Assembly (NCBI RefSeq): GCF_900167975.1
Contig: NZ_FUZU01000004.1
Location: 186,001 to 250,000 of the forward strand
DNA from: Ohtaekwangia koreensis
GTDB taxonomy: Bacteria > Bacteroidota > Bacteroidia > Cytophagales > Cyclobacteriaceae
Length of the DNA: 64,000 bases
Reading direction: 5' to 3'
Notes under the pieces: generated by a model
The model's database searches: none
The model's input: the letters and a program-made list of their open reading frames with translations, nothing else
Told to the model about the DNA's origin: nothing
Translations under genes and position numbers: made by a program
Shown here: one piece after another, positions 45,902 through 55,546 of the stretch
How the letters are laid out: every line of letters starts with the position of its first letter
How positions within the stretch are numbered: the first letter of the stretch is position 1

Positions 45902-47643
45902 TTTTCGATCATCACTTTCATGGTAAATTCTTTTTGATTCGTTCGCACCTTCAACAGGTATATACCACCAGGGATGTTACTGGTATCTATAACAGACTCA
46001 TCTTCTGTATCGATAATCTGTTCATGATATACCGTTCTGGACAACAGGTCTGTTAACATCACTTCGCGCAGTATGAAAGAATGCTTTTTCTCTATGACCA
46101 GAGAGCCCCTGACAGGATTCGGGTATACGAACACAGATTCCGCTATATTTTCCTCGGAGTCTGTTACTATTTCGTCAGAAGCTATAATATACCAGCGTTG
46201 TCCATCGGCAGCGGACCAGTCTTGTTGCAAAACATTAGCGCCTTCGGCAGTAGAATTCGTCACTACCGTTAACGCCTTGTTACTGTTGCGCGCCAGTAGA
46301 CGATACGAGCCATCGCCTGCGTCTTCTATTTTCCATTGCTGGCAGGGAGCACCATTGGGTGCCCAGGTTTGTACATTGGCGAAATTATCATTTGAGCAAC
46401 CGGCTACATCCAATGCCAATCCACCTTGCAGCGATGTCAAAACAAAAAAGCCATCGCCCGTTGCCTGCACATTCCAGCGCTGACAACGCTTACCGAACCA
46501 GCTGTTTTGAATTACATCTGCACCAAGTCCTGCCGAGCATCCTGCAATGTCCAGCACCTTTGTACTGGCTTTGGAGACAAACCTATATATACCATTCGGC
46601 AGTGTTACAGATATAGGTACATCGATTTCTCCTGTAGGGGCGGCAAGTGTATCGCCTGCTGTTACCGGCACTCCAAAATCGGGTGTTCCATCAGGCTTCC
46701 ATTCAACCTTTTGTGCTCGGGTTGTGCGCGTGAAATTACATGCGCCTGCCGCTACCGTTGTGGCATGGTATACATTCCATATCTCTGTCCCATCCGGTGA
46801 TGAGAAGAAACCATTGTGCCCGGGACCATATGCATTCGCGGAAGCACGGGTACTGAAAACAGGCTGCGCGGATTTTGTCCACGAAGCTATATTCATCGGG
46901 TTGTCAGCTTCGTTCATCGTTAACATGCCAAGCGCATAGTCCGGGGTCCAGCAGCCACTCGCAGAATACACCAGGAACACTTTGCCATTTTGCTTCATTA
47001 CCACAGGGCCTTCATTTACTTCACCATTTCGCTCCCAGCTATAGTCCGGACTCGATAATAACACGCGTGGCCCGGTCAACGTCCAGGGGTTACTCATTTC
47101 AGCTATGTATATACGCTGTATGGTGTTAGACTCATTGCTATATCCTGACCACAAGAAATAATTTTTATTATTCAGCGATAGAATCGAACCGTCAATCGCC
47201 CAAAAGTCTTCAGTAGGATGAAATATTTGCCCCTTGTTAGTCCAGGTGCCTGTTATCGGATCATCGGATGAGTTCTCAATTACCCAGGTGCGTTGTGAAG
47301 CAAGGTTTGTGTTTGTTCCACCGGTATAGTATATATACCATTTGTTACCGATGCGATGCAATTCAGGTGCCCAGAAATTACAACACGGTCCACCTGAAGC
47401 AACTGTGAAGACCACAACACCGGCTGCAAATTTTAATGCATTGAGTGTTGCTGCCTTTTTTACGGTGATGTTATTGCCGGTCGTCCCGGTCAGGTAGTAA
47501 CTACCGTTATAGTATGTGATGTGCGGATCTGCCAGGTCTGCTATAGGGTTGGAGAATGTCTGTGCCAAGCTTGCCGTTTTCAGTACAAGTATCATCAGCA
47601 CCGTTATCAACAATCGCACCCTGAGTATATATCTTTGTATCAT
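45898..47643 (-). CDS. GH43 enzyme with ricin-type lectin and type IX sorting domains (copy 3)
   Basis: A 581-residue multidomain protein. Signal peptide ends ASLAQ. The GH43 propeller spans about 28-340 with Asp in DLADPHITYY, Asp in WAIDGSILS and Glu in VNEGPVVM. A ricin B-type lectin (CBM13-like) spans about 355-490, with three QxW repeats (CQRWNVQ, CQQWKIE, GQRWYII). The last ~80 residues form a type A sorting domain (VYPNPVRGSLVIE and GGIYLLKV). It should be secreted by the type IX system and bind its substrate through the lectin, so it is probably the extracellular member of the GH43 set. Confidence 0.9.
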   Translation of the reverse strand: MIQRYILRVRLLITVLMILVLKTASLAQTFSNPIADLADPHITYYNGSYYLTGTTGNNITVKKAATLNALKFAAGVVVFTVASGGPCCNFWAPELHRIGNKWYIYYTGGTNTNLASQRTWVIENSSDDPITGTWTNKGQIFHPTEDFWAIDGSILSLNNKNYFLWSGYSNESNTIQRIYIAEMSNPWTLTGPRVLLSSPDYSWERNGEVNEGPVVMKQNGKVFLVYSASGCWTPDYALGMLTMNEADNPMNIASWTKSAQPVFSTRASANAYGPGHNGFFSSPDGTEIWNVYHATTVAAGACNFTRTTRAQKVEWKPDGTPDFGVPVTAGDTLAAPTGEIDVPISVTLPNGIYRFVSKASTKVLDIAGCSAGLGADVIQNSWFGKRCQRWNVQATGDGFFVLTSLQGGLALDVAGCSNDNFANVQTWAPNGAPCQQWKIEDAGDGSYRLLARNSNKALTVVTNSTAEGANVLQQDWSAADGQRWYIIASDEIVTDSEENIAESVFVYPNPVRGSLVIEKKHSFILREVMLTDLLSRTVYHEQIIDTEDESVIDTSNIPGGIYLLKVRTNQKEFTMKVMIEK

Positions 47644-47644
47644 G

Positions 47645-49408
47645 CTAATCTGTTAAAAATAAAGGCGACCACGTATAGGGAGCATCGGTAACATTTCCCG
47701 ATAGAGGTTCTGTATAATCATGCTTTATGCCGTTTGAGGTTTCGCGTAACTCGGCATGAAATCCAATGCGTGTATCTTTTTCAGGACGACCGTTTAGAGC
47801 AGACCAAGGTATGGCGGCTTCTATACTATATCCTGACTCCGTTGCCGCAACTTTCGTTTGAACACCGGCAGGATTCCAATCCACCCAATGGCCATCTTTA
47901 CCTTGTGTATAAAATATTTTACCACTGGCCGTCATCGTGAACGAAAAGAAATTTGCCACAGGCGCTCTGGCGGCCAGGTTCTTCGGATCAATATATACCC
48001 GGATGCCATCATCTTTTTGCGCATCACCGGAAGATGCAAATACGTTTGTATCGTTCACCTCCGCCATCAGGTAAAGCATATCTTCGCTCCATGCGGTGTG
48101 CATTTCAACCGAGGTGCTTCCGTATCCGCCTATGTATACAGAAGGTGCCGCGCTCCAAAGAGGTTCTGACTCTGAGCCATCAACTGTAATGAACGCGCGA
48201 TGTGATTTTATGGGACGCAGCACTCGACCTTTGATCATCCATACGGCAGTCTTGTCTCCAAACCCATTGGTGGAACCAAGCGCGATCACCGTTGTATCAT
48301 TTTCAATCGCGATGGAATTCCATAGTGAAGTTTTCGCGGTATCGGATATATAAAAAGGTATACTCTTCCGGTTGAAATTTCTCCCATCGGAAGATCCTAT
48401 GGCCACGATCATGTCACTGCGATCCCATTGGTAGTCTTTACGATACTCATTTCCCTGGTACGATAGCAATACCTCACCTGAAGAGAGCTGACGGATATAG
48501 GGAGCTCCTGCATACTTTGTAACCGGCACGCGATTCAATTTATCCAAAGCATGTTCACGATCAGTGCTGGATGCCAGCACCGGTGCGTTGTTCCAACTGT
48601 TGCTTGCCGTTGTGCGGATGATGACCGGTTTAAATTCTCCCGGATCTATACCATTGTCTTCAATGGCAAAAAGTATAGTTTGTTTATTTTGTAATAACAA
48701 TGGTACAGGCATACCATCGCGGTAGCCGCTTCGAAAACTTACCTTCTCCCCTGCTGTCCACGTGGTGCCATTATCAACCGAACGGAACATCGTAATCTCC
48801 TGCTCATCACTTTGTGTATAGGGACCTTCATTTGCTATATATAGCTGGATCTCTCCGGAGGGCAACTGAATCTGGGCCGGCTCCCAACAGCCATTCTTAA
48901 ATTCATATCCGGCAGTATATACCTGTACAGCTGATGACCAGTGTTTACCACCATCGTCACTGCGCTTTACCTGTATAGCAAATCGCTTGTCAGGATTTGT
49001 GTTATTACCGGTAGGCCGCAGGTTGTATGAGATCAGTATACTTTGGTCCTGCAATTGCAGAACTTCCGGCACGGCACGTGCTATATCATTTTCACGCGCG
49101 GCAATCATCACTGGTTCACTCCAGTGTTCACCACCATCGTTGCTAGTTACGGCTTGTGTATTACCATCACTTTCAAAAACACAGAACAGCGTACCATCGT
49201 GGAGTTTAATCATACGCGCATAGCCCGCGTAACCGGCTTCTGCAGGAGACACTTGACGGAGCGTTTTATAGTCCCACGCAATGCGTATACCATCCACCGG
49301 TTCTTCCGATTCTATAGTCCTCGGTTCGGCATGGTCTTCGTTCTTACAACTGCTTACGATCAAAAAAATAAAAGCGATCGTATGAATTCGCTTTACGACT
49401 TCATCCAT
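47645..49408 (-). CDS. Asp-box propeller (sialidase/GH93-like) lipoprotein with CBM9-like domain
   Basis: The 587-residue product starts with a lipoprotein signal, MDEVVKRIHTIAFIFLIVSSC. Residues ~45-390 form a six-bladed propeller with three Asp boxes (SNDGGEHWSE, SDDGGKHWSS, SVDNGTTWTA). The last ~190 residues look like a CBM9/DOMON-type sandwich (VYIGGYGSTSVEMHTAWSED, IRVYIDPKN, YSIEAAIPW). The propeller belongs to the sialidase superfamily; in an arabinose-type locus an exo-arabinanase (GH93-like) is as likely as a sialidase. ATG 49408 is preferred over a TTG at 49420. It follows SusD. Confidence 0.8.
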   Translation of the reverse strand: MDEVVKRIHTIAFIFLIVSSCKNEDHAEPRTIESEEPVDGIRIAWDYKTLRQVSPAEAGYAGYARMIKLHDGTLFCVFESDGNTQAVTSNDGGEHWSEPVMIAARENDIARAVPEVLQLQDQSILISYNLRPTGNNTNPDKRFAIQVKRSDDGGKHWSSAVQVYTAGYEFKNGCWEPAQIQLPSGEIQLYIANEGPYTQSDEQEITMFRSVDNGTTWTAGEKVSFRSGYRDGMPVPLLLQNKQTILFAIEDNGIDPGEFKPVIIRTTASNSWNNAPVLASSTDREHALDKLNRVPVTKYAGAPYIRQLSSGEVLLSYQGNEYRKDYQWDRSDMIVAIGSSDGRNFNRKSIPFYISDTAKTSLWNSIAIENDTTVIALGSTNGFGDKTAVWMIKGRVLRPIKSHRAFITVDGSESEPLWSAAPSVYIGGYGSTSVEMHTAWSEDMLYLMAEVNDTNVFASSGDAQKDDGIRVYIDPKNLAARAPVANFFSFTMTASGKIFYTQGKDGHWVDWNPAGVQTKVAATESGYSIEAAIPWSALNGRPEKDTRIGFHAELRETSNGIKHDYTEPLSGNVTDAPYTWSPLFLTD

Positions 49409-49474
49409 AAAGATTAGCAAAGTAAATGAAGACGAAAGAGAAGCACGATCTATAGTGTGCTTCCCTTCAATCCA

Positions 49475-51007
49475 TTAATAAGGTGTATTCTGATTGAGGT
49501 TTGTATTATTCTCCACCTCGATTTGAGGAAGTGGCAAACGATGATGTTTACCCAATACAAAATTATTGAAGTCAGGATCACGCGTCTTCAACTCATTTAT
49601 ACCTTCCTGCGATGTAAGATCGCCCCAACGTTTCAAATCCATCCAGCGGAAACTCTCGCCTGCAAGCTCCAGTACACGTTCGGTTTTCAATCGATCAAGG
49701 AATTTATCATAATCTGTTCCGATCTCAGGATACGCTTCTTCAAGCGGTGCCATGTTTGCACGGGCACGCACTATATTTACATACTGGTATGCATCGGCTG
49801 TGGTGCTAAGTTCATTCAGTACTTCTGCATAGAGCAAGAGTATATCTGCATAGCGGATGACACGTTGATTTATCTGTGAATAGTAATCTTCATTGGTGCG
49901 ATAGTAATCACGCTGATATTTTCTGAACCAGGCTTCATCCGCTCCCCACTCCCAACTTCTGCCATACGTCTTGTCTCCGAAATCCGCCTCGAGCGAACTA
50001 TAAAATAGTGTGTGACGTAAGCGCTCATCTATATTTCCATCTACATCAGGTTCATTCTTGAATTCATTTACCAACCAGATGCGCGCCTGTCCATCAGACC
50101 ATCCTATACTTCGGGGAGCAAAGAATTGTGCACGTGTATTGCCCATCGAAGCATTAGGGTCGTCTGCATCGCCACCTTTGTTTACATCCGAAAACTGAAT
50201 CTCAAAAACAGACTCAATGTTATTCTCATTGGTATGCGTGAAGTTGTCTTTATAGTTCGGCACGAGCCCGTAAAATCCTTTACCTTCTCCGGTAACCAGA
50301 TAGTCCAATGCAGCTTTTGCTTCAGGCCATTCACGTTGTTGCATGTGCGCTTTTCCAAGTAACGCTAATGCAGCGCCTTTCGTGGGTCTTCCTACTTCAC
50401 CACTTATTTCCCATTTGCCGGGTAACACTTGTGATGCTTCGGTAAGATCTTTTTCAACCTGTGCCCATACTTCTGCCTGTGTATTTTGTACCGGCAGATC
50501 ATCGGGTTCGGATGGCTCCAATACCAATGGAACATCTTCCCATAATATAGCCATGTTGAAATAATAAAACGCGCGCAGAAATTTCGCCTGTGCGAGGATG
50601 CGTTCTTTTTTCGTTGCATCAAATTCAATCAGCGGAACATTCGCTAACACTTGATTACAACGAAACACAGCTTTATAGTGGTCGCGCCAACTGTTATTAT
50701 TCCCCTCCCAAAAATTATAGTTTACATATTGAAAACGCGTCCAGTCGGCAAGCTCTGTCCAAGGGCTGTTGCTAAAACCTTCGTCAGAGGTGAGATCATA
50801 CCGGAAGTACATCCAGCGTGACCATGAACCTGTTTTATAGAACATCGCATACGCGGCATTCAATCCGTTCTGAGCATCTTGTTCTGTTTTCCAAAACTCT
50901 GTAACCGTTAGTGAGTTCGGATTTTTTTGATCCAATAGATCTTCACTGCAGGATGCTGCCACCTCTAGTATTGCGAACAGTGAAAGGATATATATACTCT
51001 TTTTCAT
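49475..51007 (-). CDS. SusD/RagB family glycan-binding lipoprotein
   Basis: A 510-residue outer-membrane lipoprotein. Signal MKKSIYILSLFAILEVAASC ends in a lipobox. The SusD fold shows FWKTEQDAQNGLNAAYAMF early, TPR-like helices (AKFLRAFYYFNMAILW, ALALLGKAHMQQREWPEAK), and the conserved YADILLLYAEVLNEL, ERVLELAGESFRWMDLKRWG and GKHHRLPLPQ end. It forms the lid on the SusC channel and binds oligosaccharide at the cell surface. It is 18 bases after susC. Confidence 0.95.
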   Translation of the reverse strand: MKKSIYILSLFAILEVAASCSEDLLDQKNPNSLTVTEFWKTEQDAQNGLNAAYAMFYKTGSWSRWMYFRYDLTSDEGFSNSPWTELADWTRFQYVNYNFWEGNNNSWRDHYKAVFRCNQVLANVPLIEFDATKKERILAQAKFLRAFYYFNMAILWEDVPLVLEPSEPDDLPVQNTQAEVWAQVEKDLTEASQVLPGKWEISGEVGRPTKGAALALLGKAHMQQREWPEAKAALDYLVTGEGKGFYGLVPNYKDNFTHTNENNIESVFEIQFSDVNKGGDADDPNASMGNTRAQFFAPRSIGWSDGQARIWLVNEFKNEPDVDGNIDERLRHTLFYSSLEADFGDKTYGRSWEWGADEAWFRKYQRDYYRTNEDYYSQINQRVIRYADILLLYAEVLNELSTTADAYQYVNIVRARANMAPLEEAYPEIGTDYDKFLDRLKTERVLELAGESFRWMDLKRWGDLTSQEGINELKTRDPDFNNFVLGKHHRLPLPQIEVENNTNLNQNTPY

Positions 51008-51025
51008 AGCCGTTGCATTCAGGAA

Positions 51026-54000
51026 TTAAAATGTGAATTGTAAGCCCAGTGATACCGTTCTCACATTGGGGAAAACACCAAAGTCATAGCCTTTCTCGTA
51101 GATCGTAGGACCGTTGAATTCAGGATCGAGTCCTTTATACTTGGTAAACGTGAGCAGGTTTTGTCCGGAGATAGAAACCTTTGCAGACTCTATTCCGATT
51201 TTGCTGATGAGCTCAGTAGGCAATGTATAGGCTATGCTCACAAACTTCAGGCGTGTAAAGCTTCCGCTTTCGAGCCAGCGATCTATATCACCGCGTGAGT
51301 TGAGTGTAGAGGCATATAGCGCGCGCGGTACATCCGTATTGGGATTCTCTTCCGTCCAAGGCTGAATGCCTGCACGGTAATTTGAGTTATCATCAAAACG
51401 ATCCATTACACTGCGCGGACCGTTGAATATTTTTGCTCCGTACGATCCAAACCACGTCATGGTAAACTCTATACCTTTATAAGACGCTCCCAGGTTCAAG
51501 CCTAACTCTATATCTGGCCACGGACTTCCCACGACTACTTTATCTTCGTTGTTTATCGTTCCGTTATCATCGGTATCTTTAAAGCGGATGTCTCCAGGTT
51601 TTGCATCCGGCTGTATAACGGTGCCGGTGCTGTTCCTATAGTTTTGCACTTCTTCCAGATTCTGAAACAAGCCATCCGTTTCCAATACATACCACATACC
51701 AATGGGCTGTCCTATTTCTGTACGCGTGTTGCCTACATATATATCTGTTCTGCCATAACCTAAATTTTTCACTTTGTTATTGATCGTAGTGAGGTTGGCG
51801 GTTACAAAGTAATTTAGCGGGCGAGCGCTTTCACGATACGTCACAGAGAATTCGAAGCCTTTGTTTTGCAAGGATGCAGCATTCACTACCGGGTTGCCTC
51901 CATCATTACCGGTGGTCATCGCGATGGGCATTTGTGTGAGTACATCTTTTGTATCCGATATATAGTATTCTGCAGTAACACTGACTTTATCATTCAGAAA
52001 AGCTCCATCTATACCGAAGTTCTTTTGTGTAACGGTCTCCCACTTCAAATCGGTGTTTACCAGTTTTACTTGTGTAGCACCTGTTTCAGTATGCTGATCA
52101 TTACCAAAAGCAACGGATGAGAATGTATTGACTACGGGTTGAAAATCATACGGACCAATGTTACTGCTTCCCAACGTTCCATAGTTTGCACGTATTTTCA
52201 GATCGGAGATCCAGGACACCTGGAAGAAATTTTCCTGGCTGATCCTCCACGCTGCAGATATAGAGGGATAGCTGTCCCAGCGATTTGCTTTACTCAGGCG
52301 TGAGCTTCCATCTCTTCGAACCACGGCACTGAATAAATATTTATCATCATAGTCATACGTGAGTCGGCCGAGATAGGATAGCAGTACCGTTGTATTCGCA
52401 TACCCACCGGCCTGCGGATCGGTAACTCCGGCATCCAATACGGAGTAATAGGCACCACTTGAATTTGAGATCAGGTTTCGCTTTGTTCCCCAGATCTGTC
52501 CATAATTATCTTTCTGAAAAGTTTGTCCTGCCAATATATTCAGACTATGCTTCCCGAATTCTTTATCGAAGGTCAGTGTGTTTTCTACCAGTGCCATATA
52601 GGAGCGTGCGCGATTTTCATTGGCGATGGATGGATCTGCAGGTTGATTTAAAGTCCAGTTACCGACCTTGCGCAGATACCTGTAATTATCGCTGCTGGTT
52701 TCATAACCGAGATTGATCCTATATTTCAAATACGGACGCAGCTTTAACTCGGACCATACATTTCCTCGTACACGGAAATTCTCGTTGGTGCGATCTTCCA
52801 AATCCGCGATAGCGATCGGGTTTGTTCCAAACGTACGAGCCTTGGCTTCATCACCATAACCATATCCACCCGGATGACTGGCATCGTATACCGGTATCGT
52901 TGGGAGCAGGCGTACAACATCTAATATAGGATTGCCCGACATCTCATCGGCCTTTGCATTGCTGATGGCTATATTTTCGCCAATGCTAAATATACCTTTG
53001 GAAGCTTGTGTGTTAACGCGGAAACTCAGTCGCTCGAACGCGGTGCTGATCACTGTTCCTTTATTGCTGAAATAATTTCCGGATACCAGGTAACTACCGT
53101 TTTTACCACCACCGGAAAAACTTAAATTATAATCCTGGATAGAGCCCGTCTGAAATGTTTCATCCTGCCAATCGGTATCAACAGAAAGATCAAGGTTCTG
53201 ACGAGTCTTCCCTGCATTATCATACGCCATATAGTTCAGTCGCGCGAATTCTTCCGTACCAGCGAGATCATAACGTGGTATAGTTTGAACACCAGTCTTT
53301 CCGGAGAACTCAACTTTCATCGGTCCCTCCTTCCCTTTTTTCGTAGTGATGATGATCACACCGTTAGCGGCACGTGATCCATATATAGCGGCCGCGGATG
53401 CATCTTTTAAAATTTGTATAGACTCTATATCATTCGGGTTGAAATCGCGATTGGCGGTTGATACCAGCCCATCGATAACATATAGCGGGTTCGCTCCGTT
53501 GAAACTTTTCAAACCACGAATCTGTACTTGTGCTTCCGAACCGGGTTGTCCTCCGCCACGAATGTTAACACCGGTAGCCAAGCCTTGCATCGCTTCGGCA
53601 ATGGTTGTGGCTTGTCGTTGTTGTACAGCTTTCGAATCTACAATGGAAACCGCACCGGTGAGGTCTTTCTTTTCCTGTTCACCATAGCCGATCACTACGA
53701 TCTCCTGCATGGTGGTAACATCCTGAATCAATTGTATACTCAGTGAAGTTTGTGATCCCACCGTAACTTCCTGCGAGGTATAGCCTATAAATGAAAAGAC
53801 GAGAACACTGTTTTCGTCCTGAACCTGCATGGTAAATTCTCCGTTCGCATCGGAAGAAGTTCCATTCGCCGTTCCCTTCTCGAGTATATTTACACCCGGT
53901 AACGGATCACCGGCTTCATCTTTTATAGTTCCTCGTATCGGTATAGCAACCTGTACGGCTTTAACGATTCGCGCTTCTTTGGTAGTAACCGAAATGGTTT

Positions 54001-54328
54001 TGTTGATGCGCTTGAATTCGATAGATGCTTGTGCAGAAAGATCTTCCAGCACCTGCCGAAGCGAAACATTTTTATAGTGCAAGTCGAATGATTTATCGAC
54101 CGATCCCAACTGTGCGGAGTACGCGAACACGAATCGTGTTTTCTCTTCCAACGCTTTAAACACAGTGGTAAGCGAAGCGTCATCCAGCGAAAGCGAGACT
54201 TTTACCTTGTCCAGGCTCTGGCTGTTGGTGGACGCTGCAAAGCCCAGATTCATACAAATTACCTGTATGATAAAAAGGCGCAATGTGTACTTCGATATAA
54301 GCATGAACAGCTTACGTAAAAATTTCAT
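51026..54328 (-). CDS. SusC/RagA TonB-dependent transporter with STN domain
   Basis: A 1100-residue outer-membrane transporter. After a signal sequence (about 1-32) comes a STN domain (about 45-115), which contacts the FecR antisigma factor. Then come a carboxypeptidase-like beta-sandwich (about 127-205; GVNILEKGTANGTSSDANG), the plug (about 215-330; RGGGQPGSEAQVQIRG) and a 22-strand barrel that ends in SLGLQFTF. It imports oligosaccharide with TonB energy together with SusD. The STN domain, with the sigma/FecR pair upstream, indicates substrate-induced transcription. Confidence 0.95.
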   Translation of the reverse strand: MKFLRKLFMLISKYTLRLFIIQVICMNLGFAASTNSQSLDKVKVSLSLDDASLTTVFKALEEKTRFVFAYSAQLGSVDKSFDLHYKNVSLRQVLEDLSAQASIEFKRINKTISVTTKEARIVKAVQVAIPIRGTIKDEAGDPLPGVNILEKGTANGTSSDANGEFTMQVQDENSVLVFSFIGYTSQEVTVGSQTSLSIQLIQDVTTMQEIVVIGYGEQEKKDLTGAVSIVDSKAVQQRQATTIAEAMQGLATGVNIRGGGQPGSEAQVQIRGLKSFNGANPLYVIDGLVSTANRDFNPNDIESIQILKDASAAAIYGSRAANGVIIITTKKGKEGPMKVEFSGKTGVQTIPRYDLAGTEEFARLNYMAYDNAGKTRQNLDLSVDTDWQDETFQTGSIQDYNLSFSGGGKNGSYLVSGNYFSNKGTVISTAFERLSFRVNTQASKGIFSIGENIAISNAKADEMSGNPILDVVRLLPTIPVYDASHPGGYGYGDEAKARTFGTNPIAIADLEDRTNENFRVRGNVWSELKLRPYLKYRINLGYETSSDNYRYLRKVGNWTLNQPADPSIANENRARSYMALVENTLTFDKEFGKHSLNILAGQTFQKDNYGQIWGTKRNLISNSSGAYYSVLDAGVTDPQAGGYANTTVLLSYLGRLTYDYDDKYLFSAVVRRDGSSRLSKANRWDSYPSISAAWRISQENFFQVSWISDLKIRANYGTLGSSNIGPYDFQPVVNTFSSVAFGNDQHTETGATQVKLVNTDLKWETVTQKNFGIDGAFLNDKVSVTAEYYISDTKDVLTQMPIAMTTGNDGGNPVVNAASLQNKGFEFSVTYRESARPLNYFVTANLTTINNKVKNLGYGRTDIYVGNTRTEIGQPIGMWYVLETDGLFQNLEEVQNYRNSTGTVIQPDAKPGDIRFKDTDDNGTINNEDKVVVGSPWPDIELGLNLGASYKGIEFTMTWFGSYGAKIFNGPRSVMDRFDDNSNYRAGIQPWTEENPNTDVPRALYASTLNSRGDIDRWLESGSFTRLKFVSIAYTLPTELISKIGIESAKVSISGQNLLTFTKYKGLDPEFNGPTIYEKGYDFGVFPNVRTVSLGLQFTF

Positions 54329-54369
54329 AGGTTTGTTATGGTTTGAGTTTTATCACTAATTCTCAGGCT

Positions 54370-54413
54370 ATAGTCCGGGCAACCATCGGCCAAAATGTTT
54401 GTACCCGGACTAT
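54370..54413 (-). promoter_or_regulatory. Hairpin in the fecR-susC gap
   Basis: Perfect 10-bp stem ATAGTCCGGG (54370-54379) and CCCGGACTAT (54404-54413) with a 24-nt loop, 41 bases before the susC ATG. No T tract is present. It may stabilise or attenuate the susC message relative to sigma-fecR. Confidence 0.5.
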
Positions 54414-54476
54414 CTTTTACTCTCAACTGTGTTGAGATCCTGAATATCTACGGTGGATTTAATCTGGTCTTTTCGG

Positions 54477-55487
54477 TCATATATTGTTTTGTTTGGGTTT
54501 CATGTTGCATCCGTTGCCCTGCATCACCACGGTGTTCCCTTTTTGTGTGCAGGTTATCTTGAGCATATACTCCATACTTTTCAAAATATTCGGCAGCGTT
54601 TCTTTTTGATAGGTAGCGTTGATCACGCAATTACCCAGTGCAGGGTCCTGAAAAATTATATCTACATTATACCACTGCTCGAGCAATGCGGCTGCCTCGC
54701 GCACGGTGATGTTGTTGAAGTGAAGGATGTTGTCTTTCCAATCTATATAGTATGATACATCTACTTTTTTTGTAACAATGGCTTCGTTATTTCCACTGAC
54801 AATAGCTTGCTGATTGGGCGCGAGAATAACTGCATGTACCTGTTTGGTATAGAGGCCAGAACCTACATTTACTTTTCCTTCTACCAGGGTTATCTCTGTA
54901 ATTTTATTTGCTGATAATGACCGTACATTAAAAGATGTACCCAACACCGTTGTGTTTGCAGATGCAGTATGTACTATAAATGGTTTTGAAGAATCGTGTG
55001 CCACATGAAAGTATGCTTCACCTTCCAGGTATACTTCGCGCGTTGTACCAGTAAACTGTTGTGGAAACCTGAGCTTGCTATTTGCATTAAGAACTACTTC
55101 ACTGCCATCAATCAACTCGATCTTTAATCGTTGTCCGGGTATAGTCTCGGCAGTCTGCTCCTGCATCACAAGTACTTCCGGCTTTGCCATCTCTTCCTTC
55201 TTTTTATATACCAGGAAATAGAGCATGGTTATACACAACAATACCGTTGCTGCGATAGAGTACCATGGCGAAAGTGAAAGTCTGTTGACGGGTTGACGGT
55301 CTTCCAGTTTCCCGGAAAGCTTCATCCATAGCTCGTGTTTGATGTCGTCATCTTTCTGCGAGATGCGCTGTTCTGCTTCCGGGTAAGAAGCAAAGAAATC
55401 ATCCAGCAGTTTTTTTTCAGCCGGAGAAGCTGTGCCTTGAATGTAGGCATCCAGCAATTTCTGGAATTGGCGTTCGTCTATTTTCAT
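54477..55487 (-). CDS. FecR-family anti-sigma factor
   Basis: A 336-residue inner-membrane regulator. A cytoplasmic N-terminal sigma-binding part (LDAYIQGTASPAEKKLLDDF), one membrane segment (about 76-93), a FecR beta-domain (about 115-215; LIDGSEVVLNANSKLRFPQ, then EVYLEGEAYFHVAHD) and a C-terminal STN-contact domain (DWKDNILHFNNITVREAAALL). It holds the sigma factor until the SusC N-terminal domain signals substrate. It is 59 bases after the sigma gene. Confidence 0.93.
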   Translation of the reverse strand: MKIDERQFQKLLDAYIQGTASPAEKKLLDDFFASYPEAEQRISQKDDDIKHELWMKLSGKLEDRQPVNRLSLSPWYSIAATVLLCITMLYFLVYKKKEEMAKPEVLVMQEQTAETIPGQRLKIELIDGSEVVLNANSKLRFPQQFTGTTREVYLEGEAYFHVAHDSSKPFIVHTASANTTVLGTSFNVRSLSANKITEITLVEGKVNVGSGLYTKQVHAVILAPNQQAIVSGNNEAIVTKKVDVSYYIDWKDNILHFNNITVREAAALLEQWYNVDIIFQDPALGNCVINATYQKETLPNILKSMEYMLKITCTQKGNTVVMQGNGCNMKPKQNNI

Positions 55488-55546
55488 GATCTGTACTATA
55501 GTTGCACACGATTGTGTTAGCCCCTATCGTCAGATCAGATTTTTTT

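Noticed and set aside
49440-49463. Weak hairpin (GAAGCAC/GTGCTTC) between susD and the Asp-box gene
   Set aside because: Only a 7-bp stem without a T tract; it could be an attenuator but the support is too weak to list as a feature.
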